Assembly (NCBI RefSeq): GCF_014839805.1
Contig: NC_051136.1
Span: 248,001-312,000 of the forward strand
Direction: 5' to 3'
DNA: 64,000 nt
DNA from: Manduca sexta
Lineage: Eukaryota > Arthropoda > Insecta > Lepidoptera > Sphingidae
Shown: piece after piece, positions 1-11,821 of the stretch
Numbering within the stretch: position 1 is the stretch's first letter
Layout: each line of letters starts with the position of its first letter
Notes under the pieces: model-generated
What the model was told of the DNA's origin: nothing
Database searches by the model: none
What the model saw: only the letters and a program-made list of their open reading frames with translations
Translations under genes and position numbers: made by a program

Positions 1-14
1 CTAGTGAAATAGTC

Positions 15-154
15 TTAGGGGCCGTTCTAGTATCACGTAACGCAATTTTGGGGTGAGGAAGGGTCTTGTAAAAAGTTACGATGCGTTACAGGGGCGGGAG
101 GGAAGATCAAAAATTTTCAAAAACCGCGTTACGTAATACTTGAGCGGCCCCTTA
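15..154. mobile_element. 134-bp MITE with GGGGCCG terminal inverted repeats
   Basis: The left end reads GGGGCCGTTCTAGTATCACG and the right end, on the other strand, GGGGCCGCTCAAGTATTACG. The element proper is 18-151 and is flanked on both sides by TTA (15-17, 152-154), as expected for a 3-bp target duplication. There is no coding capacity, so it is a non-autonomous DNA element. I recall related GGGGCCGTTCA-ended elements in many animals but do not assign a superfamily. Confidence 0.8.
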
Positions 155-290
155 GTCCACTGCAAAGGTCTGGAGGATTGCAGACTGCACATGACTTGTA
201 AATTCTTAGGTATGTAGGTTTCCCTATAACGTTTCCCTCATCATAAACACAGTGATAATTGACAAATAATACATATAACGTAGTTTTACA
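155..290 (-). mobile_element. Degraded SINE-A-like fragment
   Basis: Keeps the order of SINE-A tail signals on the minus strand: a 'gcagactgcacatgac' block, 'cttaggtatgtaggtttcc', a decayed 'cgtttccctcatc', and a 'gataattgacaaataatacatataac' block. Both ends are lost and it abuts the MITE at 15-154. Confidence 0.5.
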
Positions 291-1119
291 AGGCAGACTG
301 ACTTCCATAAAACCATTAGGTACGTGTAAGACGATAAGTTTTTTATTTTCTGGTTAGGCATTCCGCAGACGTTGTCAACTTGACGCAAAGATTCGCACCG
401 ATATAAAACTGACAGTTGCGAAATTAATATAGTTCTTCTTATTCTTTTATATTTTGGCTAGCACTGTTTATTTATCGGTGATTTTGCCAATGTCGAGCAA
501 TAGTAGCAGATACAAAACAAATAGAGAATAAAAATCAAATCACCATTAAAAAAACACCCTTAGCATAACTAGTCATTACTATAGTTCTAAAGCAACTGTC
601 AATGTCATTTTAGTGTACCGTTTCTCGGCAATAAGTTGACAGCGTCTGCGCGTTGCCTACTATGATATTTACGTTCAACACCCCGGGCGTGGTTGATACA
701 GATTTTATTACTCCCCCCCCCCCACCGTCAAACGCCTAAGAACATTAAACGTTGTAAATCAAATGATGGTTTCAAATCCGTTTTATAGGGATATAAAATG
801 GTTTTATTGTAATTTAAAAATGATGCCGGGAAGGCCGTTGACTTAATGACATTTTATCAGTAATCTTTAAAATCATATCAATTTCCTTATTGATTTTTGA
901 TAAGGCAGCAATTATTATGATATTAAGATGCTTTGTATTATATTTTTGTATTTTATCGTTTGAGTTCTCTTGGCAACAAATTTATTTATATTTTGTATAT
1001 GTTTACAAAAAAACACGTTTAATAGCTAGCATCTACGCTTCGTATGAAATAGTTATATACAAATTATTGTAAAGATAATAGAATCTACGAAACTCTCCAT
1101 ATTTTTTTTTTGCAAATTA
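291..1119. other. Unassigned AT-rich stretch with a poly-C tract
   Basis: A 13-base C run lies at about 711-723. An ATG frame at 890-1072 (60 codons) is rich in Tyr, Ile and Phe, as expected of chance AT-rich sequence. Nothing else recognised. Confidence 0.5.
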
Positions 1120-1360
1120 CACACACCCACACACTGATGCCTTTTATCCCCGAAGTGGTAGGAAAAGGTGCAACTGATTCACCCACTTTCCGCCGTATGT
1201 ATTCCATCGCATGATTGAATAGGGCGCGAGCCTATTGCCAAAGCACAATTACCAGACTCCGGGCTGTTACTGAGTAAATAAACCCACTCACTTTACCCCA
1301 CCCGGGAATCGAATCCGAGATATTGCTGCAGTCGTACCGTAATAACACCACCGAGCCAGT
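1120..1360 (-). mobile_element. SINE-B, near full length
   Basis: tRNA-derived SINE on the minus strand. The head (about 1300-1360) has an A-box-like TCGGTGGTGTTATT and a B-box-like ATTCGATTCCCGGG, the internal promoter of RNA polymerase III. The body keeps 'cagactccgggctg' and 'tatccccgaagtggtagg'. The 3' tail is a short (TG)n tract, seen as CACACACCCACACAC on the plus strand. Open frames across it are by-products. Confidence 0.85.
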
Positions 1361-1657
1361 TTGATTCTGAAATGGCCTAATAACACACAAAACACACACG
1401 ACACAATTCCTATTCAGCTTATATTCCAATAGTGTATGTAATCCGAATGTGTCTGGATGGGAAATAACACGCTGCGTCTCAGTTAGACCACTGCAAATGG
1501 TTATTATGCAAAGTGGAACAATCACTTGGCAAGCGCCTCGCTCGAGTTTAATCAAAAATGCTTCGCGCGTTTAATAGAACATGTGCGGTTACTTAGAACG
1601 GAACTTAACGACTCGGAAGTCCTTTTGAATATTGGTATATTAATATAAGTCATTAAA

Positions 1658-1787
1658 AACATTTTGACAGCACGTAAGAAGCATGTAACGCAACGCACCG
1701 CGTTTAAGATTCCACGCAAATGTCACAAAGATAACGTAAAACGGCAACGTTACGAGTCCACACTGTCATAGAGAGTTAGGTATAAAT
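1658..1787 (+). mobile_element. Family F MITE, decayed copy
   Basis: Aligns by eye with the intact family F copy at 35984-36172: 'ttttgacagcacgtaagaag', 'cgcaccgcgttta', 'caaagataacgtaa', 'cacactgtcata'. Both terminal AGGGSCCTTATTCT ends are missing. Confidence 0.6.
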
Positions 1788-2288
1788 TAGGTAACGTTCG
1801 CGAGTTCACCTGCGTTAAATATTGAGTATAAAAAGTGTTTTAATTCAAATAAAACATCAGAGGAAGTATAGCTACACAATCAGACAAACATATTTTTTTG
1901 ACTATCATTTCCATCCAACCTTATCTTCAATATTCCAGCATCAATTTGCTACATTTTTTTAAAATTAATTCGTAATTTTTTAAGAATATATTATATACGG
2001 AATCATGTCTAGGGCATCGAATTGCATACAACTAATCCAATAAACCAGACATACAACTAAATACACGTATCGATCTCGAGGCTTGCACAGTTCTGCATTT
2101 ACAAATTGGAATTTGCGTAACACGGCAAATCCGTACGATCCTAAGGTACGGAGTTAAGGCAAATACTTGCCGACTGGATAAATATTTGTTGACCAAGTGG
2201 GAGTAGAGAACCTGTTAATTAATTTTCGTTGAGCTATAATTATAGTCTGTTAATGAGCCTTATTTATACATAATTATTTGTTTAAAAC
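1788..2288. other. Unassigned stretch with a short perfect dyad
   Basis: TCCGTAC (2130-2136) is repeated inverted as GTACGGA (2146-2152), a 7-bp stem with a 9-base loop. No gene or known repeat seen. Confidence 0.4.
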
Positions 2289-2508
2289 TAGCTTTCGCAC
2301 GTAGTTTCGTCAACGTCAAATGGTTTTTCCGGGATAAATATCTCGCTGTATATTTCTCAAGGATAAAAGTAACTTATATTCTTTCTAAGGTAACTATTTT
2401 CATACCAAATTTCAAGGAAAGCCGTTAGATACTTTTTGTATTTATCGTGTTCAGATAAACAGACAAACGCGGGGAGAGACTTTGTTTTATATCATGTAAG
2501 GATAAAAA
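2289..2508 (+). mobile_element. RTE-type LINE 3' tail
   Basis: Starts 'actagctttcgcacg', then 'tttttccgggataaatat', 'ataccaaatttcaagg', and ends 'agagactttgttttatatca'. This order (cgcggcttcg, gggataaa, ccaaatttca, acagacagac) is the 3' region of lepidopteran RTE-class retrotransposons, usually 5'-truncated as here. Confidence 0.65.
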
Positions 2509-2640
2509 AGGGAGAAAAGCGTAGACTGGTCCAGTTTAATCTGGATAGTTCGACCGTTTCGTAGAAAACTAAGATGAAGTCAGGACTTGCTGTTAGGCTT
2601 CCTATAGCAATTGGCATATATGTACACAAGAAATCTTATA

Positions 2641-2966
2641 TATAATAATAATAATATCAGCCCTGGATTATATACTGTCCCGCTGCTGGACACGGGCCTC
2701 CTCTACTACTGAGAGGGATTAGGCTTTAGTCCACCACGTTGGCATAGTGCGGATTGGCAGACTTCACACACCCTCAAAATTCTTTTAAAGAATTTCTCAG
2801 GTATGCAGGTTGCCTCACGATGTTTTCTTTCACCGTTAAAGTAAGTAATAATTCGCAAAGAATACACACATAACTTTGGAAAAGTCAAGATGCGTGCCTT
2901 TGGATTTTGAACCTGCTAACATTCATTTCGGCGATCCGTTATACTCTCAAGTAGGCTATCGCCGCT
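2641..2966 (-). mobile_element. SINE-A, full length
   Basis: Minus-strand copy reading from the head at about 2966 (ggcgatagcctacttgagag) to the tail 'ccagggctgatatta' at 2653, followed by a (TAA)n tract that is probably its 3' terminal repeat. The head is diverged: the B box reads GGTTCAAAATCC. Confidence 0.85.
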
Positions 2967-3639
2967 TCTTGTATATCCATTAAAATTTAGTTTCTTCCAT
3001 CTGTCAGCAAGATACCAATTTGTATGTAAATAAATTGTTTCCCGTATATGAATTGCATGTGTGGGACGGCTGTATCGCTTTGTTTCCATCGCCTTGGGCT
3101 AGGGACGTAGGCGTGAGGCGACACATTATCGATAACCTATTGTCATTTGTTGAGCTTTGTATGATCTTTGCCCGCGTTTTGATTTATATTCTATTACGAA
3201 AAAAAAAAACAGTTTTTGTTGATAAGAAATCGGCAGTGAGACTACCATTTCTACATAAGACCTTCAGTGGAAAAATCTGATACAATTAGATATTAGCTTT
3301 AATCAGTTCGCAGTAGAAATATACACGCATATATCATAACTTCTATGACGTTAACAGATCACGTCAGCCATCATCCAGTTTTGGAATAATATTAAAACCT
3401 AAAAGCAACCAGTTTTTTGTACTTCACATCGGGTGTATTCGTGAACGATGCGTGAACTGAAGATAAATGGTTTGCGAATGAAAGAATGGTGAACGTTTTG
3501 TTTTTTGTTTCGTTTTTTGAAGCGAGAATCTGTGTGATTTTTCAAATATTATGTGGTGACATAGAGCAATTTTTTTTCATATTTCTTTGATTACAGTAAT
3601 CAATTTACAACAGGCCAAAGAGTACAATCACCACCAATC
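2967..3639. other. No recognised feature; unassigned ATG frame
   Basis: An 86-codon ATG frame lies at 3020-3280 (+). It has no motif I recognise, a hydrophobic middle and a Lys run encoded by an A tract. Most likely chance. Confidence 0.35.
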
Positions 3640-3720
3640 TATCTATATAAAAAATAATATCTATTTCCGTTGGTCACGTGATACCTTGAGAACGACTTAA
3701 CCGATTTCATTCATCGCTTT
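3640..3720 (-). mobile_element. Short RTE-type LINE fragment
   Basis: 'tctatctatataaaaaataa' followed by 'gaacgacttaaccgatttca' matches the reverse-oriented 5' portion of the RTE tails seen at 56950 and 59345. Confidence 0.4.
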
Positions 3721-5732
3721 TTTTATTTTCTTTTACTTTGTAGAAAATTCTTATTGAAACAAAAATTAAATAATTAAATTAAACCGTTTCCAAAATTGGA
3801 AACCAATATATAGGTAATGATGAATTATTTTTGGATTTTAGTGGTTATTGAAGGCACTAAATTTGTTTGTTATATGAAATAAGATGACTGAAAGGAAATA
3901 TAAAAATATAGACAAGGATTGAAATTGCGTTAACGCCTGACGTCACAAAGTTGTAAGATACTTAAGTCGTACCTGTTACCCGCGTCGTTGAACTTGATAA
4001 TTTAATTATACAAGTTGAATTACCTGCGAAAGAAACAAAGTTTTAATTAGAAATAGATAAATTTTAGCATCACTTTGATAATTTGTACTCAAAGTTACAT
4101 CAAATTATAACTTAGATACTAAAATATGAAATGTTGGAAAACTTATTGATTTATTTGTTTATCAGTATAATAAAATGGCCTTATATTGCAACTGGCAATA
4201 CAACAATTCTAATCGTAATCTATAAACTAATAAACGAAGAAGAATCTTTGTACTTTATTTTAGCGCGCAGTGTATATTTGGCATAATTAAAGTTCATTTA
4301 CAGTACAGAAAAATAAGATTTAACATGTATAATATGCGGTACAAGTATATTTAATTCGACGATCGATTATCGATCATTGGACCAACACTAACAGTTATAA
4401 ATTCAACAGTGAAAAACTACCACGTATCACTTACTCCTGGTAAAAAAAAATCGTGATTTAAACCTGTGGATTCGCAAAATCTATATTTATTGCTCATAAA
4501 ATCTTTAGATTCCAAAATAAGACAAGACTTGACGTTAAGACGGAACTAAAATAGAATGCAGTAGAAAATCACATCTGAATGGTTGCACCATTTTTCTTGA
4601 AGATCGCTTGGGATTTTAGTTCATTCACGATAAGTGGAAACTCTCCAAATATTACTGAGTTTTTAGCTGGATTCTTTTTCCGCGTGAAGTCTTGGTGCCG
4701 AGGGAATTTTACGTGTACTCGGATTCCGGTAATCATGAGATGAATTGTAAAAAAATTGATTCAACTTTAAAATTATGGATTTAAAGTAGTAATTTCTAAA
4801 TCAATTCGTGATTTGAGCCTGTTGGTGTAATTAGCTGTTGATTAAAAGGATTTTTCTCGAACAAGCTCGGATTGTCTCAATAAAAAGAAGCACTTAAACT
4901 ACATTTTAGTTACATGAGCTATTTAAATGTTCGTTTTAAATACAGATATTTTTTAATCCAACAGAAAACGTTCAGACTACTTAACATTTATCACCTCTCC
5001 AAATTATGCAACGTATTTCAGTGGACAACTAATTTAGAACATTTTCACCAGAGATTAACTGTTATGTTCTTCACAGTCTACTTAGAGCTGGTGTTGTGCC
5101 AAAGGTTCATTACAGTAATTGTTTGGCAAGCTACCTTCATTGTTGCAATATTTAAAACTCTATAAGTACTTGACAGATTACACCATCAAAATAATATTTA
5201 ATAAAGAAAAGGTCGAAACTTTATTTGTTAACAAAACTTGCTACATTTGACGTTCGAGCCATCATACAAAAAGAATCAGGTCTTCAAAAGATTAACTCCG
5301 TAAATCTTATGTTATTCGTTCTATCTAGCTTTCCTGTCCCATCTAGATTATCTGATGGCAGGGTAAGGCTGTTTCACCGTTGTTCCTTTATCGCGACTTC
5401 CGCTTGTTACAGAAAAAATATGATTTACGATCACATGACGTGAAAATAAATAGGCTTATTTTGTAAGTGTGCTTGTCTTCATACTTCGCACAACAAATTC
5501 TTTTAGACTTTGTTTATGTAAAACAAATGTTTAACATCGTGAAATGAGTCGGAATTTCATTATCAGTTATATCTTTTCTTATTTTATTCATCTTCCAGAA
5601 TTTGCATAAGTTTTTTTTACTTAAAAATGTTAGGCAAAGGTTAACTTCTGTTGTCAACTTTGTACCACTTTAATTTTTATTTTAATTCATCATGTAACGA
5701 TTTCTAATGTTTACGCGAATGTTAGACATTGA
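3721..5732. other. 2-kb AT-rich stretch, no repeats recognised
   Basis: Contains one CRE-type palindrome TGACGTCA at 3938-3945. The ATG frames at 4914-5165 (83 codons) and 5225-5443 (72 codons) have no recognisable domain and AT-driven composition. Confidence 0.4.
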
Positions 5733-5887
5733 AATTAAACTAATTTTCAGATTCTATCGCGGTTAGTATTTTATTTTTATCCTGACGTTTCGAAGATTTT
5801 GCAGCCTTCATGGTCACGGGGGGGGAGGACGTCGGGAGAAAAATAAAATACTAGCCGCGATAGAATCCGAAAATTAGTTTAATTCCA
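5733..5887. repeat. Family G hairpin repeat
   Basis: The left arm (5733-5792) runs 'aaattaaactaattttcaga' to 'tcctgacgtttcga' and the right arm (about 5826-5887) returns the same sequence inverted ('gacgtcgggagaaaaataaa' ... 'ttagtttaatt'). The loop holds 'cagccttcatggtcacgg' and a G run. The element is a foldback of a repeat whose single-arm copies occur at 7807 and 30420. Confidence 0.75.
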
Positions 5888-7433
5888 TCATGTAACGTTT
5901 ATTATTAACCGACTCCAAAAAGAGAAGGCGGTTTTCAATTCGACTGTATATTTTTTTGAACAAAATTAGAAAAATGAATACATAATATCACATAATAAGG
6001 GGTATCTATAAAATTACATTCAAAAAGCGTCCAAATTTATCTTTTTGATACGGAACTCCACCAAAAATTTTATTGAACAATTTATATTTTATGGCAATGA
6101 CAATCTAAGAAACAATTTACCAATAATTCCTCTAGGTTATCTCAGATATCAATCCTATTAAGCCTCTCTTAATCAAAGGGGATGTGATAGGCAATCTTAA
6201 CAGGCGATTAATTTGGGCAGAAGAATATGACGACGGCGGCGCCAGTTAATGATTTAAATTTTATAGTTTACTTAACAGTTATTATTCAAAGATTGTATAA
6301 ATTATCGGTAATTAATTGGTCATTAATAAAGTCTTTATTTACATAAGTAGTGAGGCAAACTATTTATGTAAATAATTAACTAATCGTGTAATAACTTATA
6401 TAAACACCCTTCAGAATACTGAATGAGGATGTTTAATTAGCTACCGCAACTAAAACTCAAAAACAATTCATCGTTCATACGATAGTAGAAACTACTAAAG
6501 AACTCATTCACACAATATTAATAACAGCTGTTCATTTATCAAGCTAGGGCATGCGCGTCGGAACTTCTAACAAATTGGAAATAAATTAAAATACTAATAA
6601 AACATCGCATTGTCTTCGCAATTTTTCCAAACTGATTTGTGATACGATAATCGCATTTCATTGACAAATGTATATTTTGGCAGCGAGCCAATTGTCATTT
6701 TAAGTACGTGATGCTTTCACTATTTATAAGTGTTTCATAACAATTTCCAAAATAACGTCGACGTGGGTACGGTAAAAAAAACCTGTTTACAGTTTTGAGT
6801 TACCGAAAGATTGATATTTGATATTTTATTAATTATCTTATGCTCTATTTTTGTAACTTCGTTTGATAAATGTTTAGAACTCAGTTAATGCGTTAGAGAT
6901 GTGGCTTATAATCTTGGATTTCTCACACTCATAGAAAGATGGTAATTTGTTTGTCTTTGGATGAAATAATACGACTTTAATGGACAAAGAAAAATAGGAA
7001 AATCTAAAGGAATAAGTATTTTTCTTTCTCATCACTTGATGAGCTGATTGTGAATCGAGAGGCTGTCGATTTGATTTATGCATTTAAATAAGAAAGAAAA
7101 ACATCGACATGTTCCATGTGCCTATTCTATAGTGCTCTTATATCCTACTACCATTTCACGTCATGTCAACCGGAATTACATCTGATTAAAGGGTGGATAG
7201 TTTATCTATTAGCCTTTGAGATGAACGAGGTCGCTTAGAGCAAGTTTGACGATAATGTAGCTAAGTTGAAGGTAGTTTCCCATTACCTGTACCAACAATG
7301 AAGTTCAGATTTGCTTTACGTAATTTGCGAAGATTATAGCACTATTTGACTACGTCAGTTGAGTAATATTAGGATTTAGTATAGCTTCATTAATACGTTA
7401 TAACACATATCATATTATGTTAGTAGTAGTGGA
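5888..7433. other. No recognised feature
   Basis: AT-rich with a small CpG patch (gacgacggcggcgcc) at about 6230. The ATG frame at 6874-7083 (-) is not convincing. Confidence 0.4.
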
Positions 7434-7671
7434 TACACTAAGGGTAGGCAGAGGTGTAACCAGGGCATCACCTTTTCATCATATGTTTTCGGTCCCGTGA
7501 TGTGATGGAGGGGCGAGCCTAACGCCATATCGGGCACAAATAAGTACTAGGCTCCAGACTGATAATGGAAAGAAAACCCAATATAATTTTGTCCGACACG
7601 GGATACGATCCCAGAACCTTAGAGTAGTGTTGTACCGCGCGTGCAATACAATTGCGCCACCGAGGTAGTAT
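7434..7671 (-). mobile_element. SINE-B, (TG)n tail lost
   Basis: The head at the right end reads on the minus strand 'ctcggtggcgcaattgtatt' with a B box degraded to ggatcgtatccc. The body has 'gggtaggcagaggtgtaacc' and 'ccgtgatgtgatgg'. The terminal CA repeat expected left of 7434 is absent. Confidence 0.8.
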
Positions 7672-7806
7672 TGATTAACAGGTTATGACAGTCAGTAAAT
7701 TTCTTTGGTCTGATGACAGTACTTATAAGTGAACAAAATTTCCCGAGTTTGATGCCCATGTCAGGAATAAATTCGTGCTGGTTTGAATTATTGAAATAAA
7801 AACTAA

Positions 7807-7900
7807 AAACTATTTAAACGGATTTTATCGCGGTTTTTTATATTATTATTTTCTCCCGACGTTTCGAAGACTTTGCAGCCTTCATGGTCACGGGGGGGAA
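7807..7900 (+). repeat. Family G single-arm fragment
   Basis: 'cggattttatcgcggttttt', 'tctcccgacgtttcgaagac', 'tttgcagccttcatggtcac' and a 7-base G run match the left arm and loop of the hairpin at 5733. The second arm is absent; a family D element starts 20 bases further on. Confidence 0.7.
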
Positions 7901-7920
7901 ATCATTTTGAATTATTGTTT

Positions 7921-8135
7921 GAAGACCCCACTGTACCTGATGGTAAGTGGAGTGGGGTCCAATAGAATGTTGACTGACCAGAGAAGATTACCCCTCGACA
8001 GTCGACACAATTATGCCGGCCTGTTTGAACAGGATATACACAGGCTGATTCCAGAACGCGACACACATGAGCCACTATGGTGGGTTTTAACACCTGGTGT
8101 AATGTGTGAGGAGATCGCTATCCGGGCTGTGATAT
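7921..8135 (+). mobile_element. Family D SINE-like repeat
   Basis: The 5' module 'ccccactgtacctgatggta' ... 'cgacagtcgacacaattatg' is followed by 'ggatatacacaggctgattc' and 'gtgggttttaacacctggtg'. Copies occur at 27716 (+) and at 23774, 43108 and 61738 (-). The protein-like frames on both strands here are incidental. Confidence 0.75.
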
Positions 8136-10238
8136 ATAGCTGCATATACACTTTGAAAGCAAACAAAATATATTAGCAATACCGAACTCCAAGTTTCATA
8201 AACCAAACACGCCAAATATTCTATACAGTAACACAAACAGGATAAGAAATAAGAGCAACTGTACTGTGAACTCCGCAAGGAACCTGCATTATTAACTCGT
8301 GGAGCAAGAAACAAGCCTGCGCCTGCAAATATTAATTTCCAATCATTTATTCACCAACCAAACCGACAGGAACACTTTCACATGAAAAAACAATTATTAT
8401 GAAGTGAATAATACAAAATAAGTAGAGTGATAGACAACACCAATGAATGGATAGTCGATTTTAAGAATTTCATAATCTGAATGTGTTTTAAGAAGTATAT
8501 CTCCTTATATCTTTCACACATCATCTTTATGCATATTGGTGAACTATTTAATGTCTAGAAATTTGAAGATAGCACAAGCTGCTGCGACTTAGGAATATAG
8601 ACTTCAAATTCCAATCAATAAATCTATTTTATCTAGACAACCACAGGTGAGTGAATAAGTACACTGAAAGGCATTTTTAGTTTGGAATGAATCGGGTATT
8701 ATTTGCCCTATAAGGAATTGAGTTATATTCGAAAATGTTGGTTTGGCATTTTGAGAATTATGTGACAGGCACTTTCTTAGATATATTTTTATACTTAATT
8801 CAAGTAAGCGAATGCGCTTATAATAGTAAGGCATACGGTAGACAGTATTTAATACTGCAGTCATTAGATATAAGCTTTAGTTGTATTCAAGTAACAACCA
8901 AAAAGGAAAAATAAATGATTGTAGGATGGGTTCCAACAATCAACAAACTACACACAATTCCAAAACGCATTTTTTTTATGAATTTCGTACGTGATCTAAT
9001 GCTCGAATCTCGCACGATGATCAGTCTACGTGAAGTTCCGTAATTTCTATCAGTTTGTACTTGTAACACTTCTAAACTATTTCTTTGACAGCGTTCGCGT
9101 GGCAACAAAACTAGGTTATCAGCAAACAAAACTACGTTGAACTCGGCCGTGGGATACGCTATTGTGTTTTGTTACTGTAACAAATGATTTTATAACAAAA
9201 ACTGTTGCAAAAACATTTCAACGAGCTATTTGAAACTCGGATTCATTGGAAATTTCACTTAGAGTAAAACAATTTGTACGATCATATTGATAAAAAAAAA
9301 AATAAGAATATACTGGGTTAATGGAATTACATTGATTATACGAAGAAAACTTTAAGACATTAGAAAGAGAAAAGAAAAATAGAATTTCAATTAATCACAC
9401 CTAACCATCGATATAATATGTACTACGTACTAGATTTGGCGTTTCGAACATTCACTGTGTTCAAATGATTTGAACTGATATCTATTCAAACTGACTTTAG
9501 TATGGTCAATATTGACAGCTTGTGGTTGTGTTCGGAGTGGCGCTCATGATATAAATACTGGCGTCTAATTGTAAACCTGGATTTGAATAAAAAATATTAG
9601 TCAAATAAGTAAAATTATTTGATGTTTGTGTCTATAGAATATACGTTAACGCATCTAACACATTTTTTAATCGCCCAAACGCCGTGCCACCTTAGCAACA
9701 AGCAATAACAAACTAGAATTTAAGTAGGCCGATAAAATGACAACAAAAGCAACTAGCAACGCTCGACTGGCGATAGATAAAAACTAATTAAAGATGTCGC
9801 GTTCGGATGTGAATCTATTGCAGAAGTAACTACCGCCGAGCAAAAAATAAAACGTGTCTTATTAGCAAGGTTTCTTGCTTGGATTCCGCAAGACGGCAAA
9901 ACCAAGTTCATTTACCAATGAAGACTCTAATTTATTGGATTAAGAAAAAGAGGATTCTTTTAATTTAGTCTTGTAATAAAAGGTTTTCATTTATTACTTT
10001 TATTTTACTTTATTTTTATTAGAGTTCCGATCGACAGTATTTTAGTCATGCAGATACTGTCAAGACTGCATAAAAAGAGAGTTGTATAGGAAGTAGTACC
10101 TACATATATATTGATGGTTGTATGCCTTTGAAATACTACCTTATTAGTTGTGGTGTAAAGTTATGCTTTACCAAAGTTGTATGTAGTATAGGGGAATACT
10201 TAGCAAATAGACAATAATATTATAAGTATTCAATGTTT
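8136..10238. other. 2.1-kb unassigned stretch
   Basis: No repeat family of this window is present. ATG frames at 8604-8864 and 8887-9129 (both -, 80-86 codons) show no motif. The segment 9660-9900 is slightly richer in CpG but has no open frame worth calling. Confidence 0.35.
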
Positions 10239-10416
10239 TTAAAACATCGTGAAGAAACCTGCACATCTGAGAAGTTCTCTATAGGAATTTCGAAGGTGTG
10301 TGAAGTCTACCAATCCGCACTAGGCCAGCGTGGTGGACTAAGGCCTAATCCCTCTCAGTAGTAGAGGAGGCCCGTGCTCAGCAGTGGGCAAGTATATAAT
10401 ACAGGGCTGATATTAT
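10239..10416 (+). mobile_element. SINE-A, 5' truncated
   Basis: Starts inside the body at 'aaaacatcgtgaagaaacct' and runs to the tail 'cagggctgatatta'. It carries the ACATCTGAG / TTTCGAAGG / CTCAGCAGTGGG variants shared with the copies at 20989, 23049 and 56594. Confidence 0.85.
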
Positions 10417-10849
10417 TTATATATTATTATTATAATATTTTTAAATTTGATACTGATATAACCACGGACGATCTGTTTATACAAGCCATCCACAAACAAA
10501 ACATTGTTATCGAAACAAACAATTTTGACAATTTTAACTATATAAATATTTGATATCCAAGGGAAACCGATAAACGTCGGAAGTCCTAATTCATATTTTG
10601 TTTGTGGTATCACGTTATGTTTGATCGAGAGGGTCACGACTAGCGGATTTGTAAGGCGCGGTGTCGACTAGGAGCGTCGTGTCGAATAAAATCGAGGTGC
10701 AAATTAGTTCGCACGCTTTACACTTACAATGGCACTACGTCTATTATGTGCGGCGTTGAATTGAAGCGCGCTGAAACGAATCGAATTTGTTTAATATACA
10801 CCAGTGGTGAAAGGTGATATTTTCCGACAGGGAACTCGGCACAATAGGT
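10417..10849. other. Unassigned, partly CpG-enriched
   Basis: Bases 10630-10790 contain many CpGs (gcgcggtgtcgactagg, tgcggcgttgaattgaagcg) against an AT-rich background. It could be a regulatory patch or an old repeat; no frame supports a gene. Confidence 0.3.
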
Positions 10850-11080
10850 GTACACTTAGGTACTAATATGCATGAATGCGGTCTGCAAATCATTTTAATG
10901 ATAATTAGATTCAACATAAAGGGAAGCCGCCAGGAATCGAGTTATATAGACCCTTGCCACCAGTATATACGATAAAACGATTCAGGTCGGTGTGTTTTTA
11001 ATAAATGTATTTTCGCAGTATATGCAGGCAAAGTAATGCGATTCGGCGCTACCTAGTCGACGCTCGGCATAATACCCCGC
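10850..11080 (+). repeat. Family L repeat, copy 1
   Basis: 'aggtactaatatgcatgaat', 'gcggtctgcaaatcatttta' and near the end 'agtatatgcaggcaaagtaa' match the copy at 19960-20166 in order. The middle is diverged and the superfamily unknown. Confidence 0.6.
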
Positions 11081-11299
11081 GGTCCCTTCCACATGACTTA
11101 TAATTGTGGGCCGTGGCTTACGATCAACAATATTCACAACATACGTCGAGTTTAATATTCCCGGTTGATTGAAAACATGCTGATAAGAATTGATTTGGCA
11201 ACAGAGACCTTAGTATGAAAATGTTTTTGAATTTGTAGTAAGGTTGATTGAAATTCAGGGGTTTATAACAATTATATAATACGAATGATATTGACTTTT

Positions 11300-11530
11300 T
11301 ATTAAAAAGTAGCTATTACTCGCGGCGTCGCCCGCGTGAATAAGATTTTGCCGGTAAAGGCCTCGCTTTATATTTTCGAGGGATAAAAATAGGCTGTAGC
11401 ACTCAGGAACAATGGACCTTCCTATTAGTGAAAAAGTAATCAAAATATTTTTAGTAGGTACTTCCTGATATTAATGGGTTCAAACAAACAAACTTTTCAG
11501 CTTTATATATTTGTAATGTATAGATTATAT
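11300..11530 (+). mobile_element. RTE-type LINE 3' tail
   Basis: 'tcgcggcgtcgcccgcgtga', 'gagggataaaaataggct', 'gtagcactcaggaacaatgg', 'ttcctattagtgaaaaagta', ending 'acttttcagctttatatatt'. It is closest to the copies at 21340 and 22115, so these three form one subfamily. Confidence 0.7.
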
Positions 11531-11589
11531 TCCTATCTATATCCTACTGTGGAATTCAACCAATGTAATTTTTAAACGGGCAACATTTC

Positions 11590-11745
11590 TTCATGGTGGC
11601 CTAATACGAATTGGTAGTTCGTAAACTTGACACACCTTTAAAATTCTTTATAGAAGTCTCGTATGCAAGTTTCCTTACAATGTTTCCTTCATCGACAAAA
11701 TGGACGATAATTAAACTAAACACACATAGCTTTGAAGTCAGAGGT
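11590..11745 (-). mobile_element. Decayed SINE-A-like fragment
   Basis: Retains 'tggtggcctaatacgaattg', 'gacacacctttaaaattctt', 'cgtatgcaagtttccttaca' and 'tgtttccttcatcgac' in the order of a minus-strand SINE-A. The head is unrecognisable. Confidence 0.6.
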
Positions 11746-11821
11746 TCGTTCAATGAGGGTAAGAGAGAACCCCCAGCCTCTGCCTTGGAAGATCCTTTCG
11801 TTTCCTTCTTTCAAAGATAAT

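Noticed and set aside
1232..1555. 107-codon minus-strand frame
   Set aside because: Crosses the head of a SINE-B; the Cys/Val-rich peptide is the translated repeat.
10729..10764. ATG in good context encoding MALRLLCAALN then stop
   Set aside because: Only 11 residues, no splice donor before the stop, and no promoter evidence.
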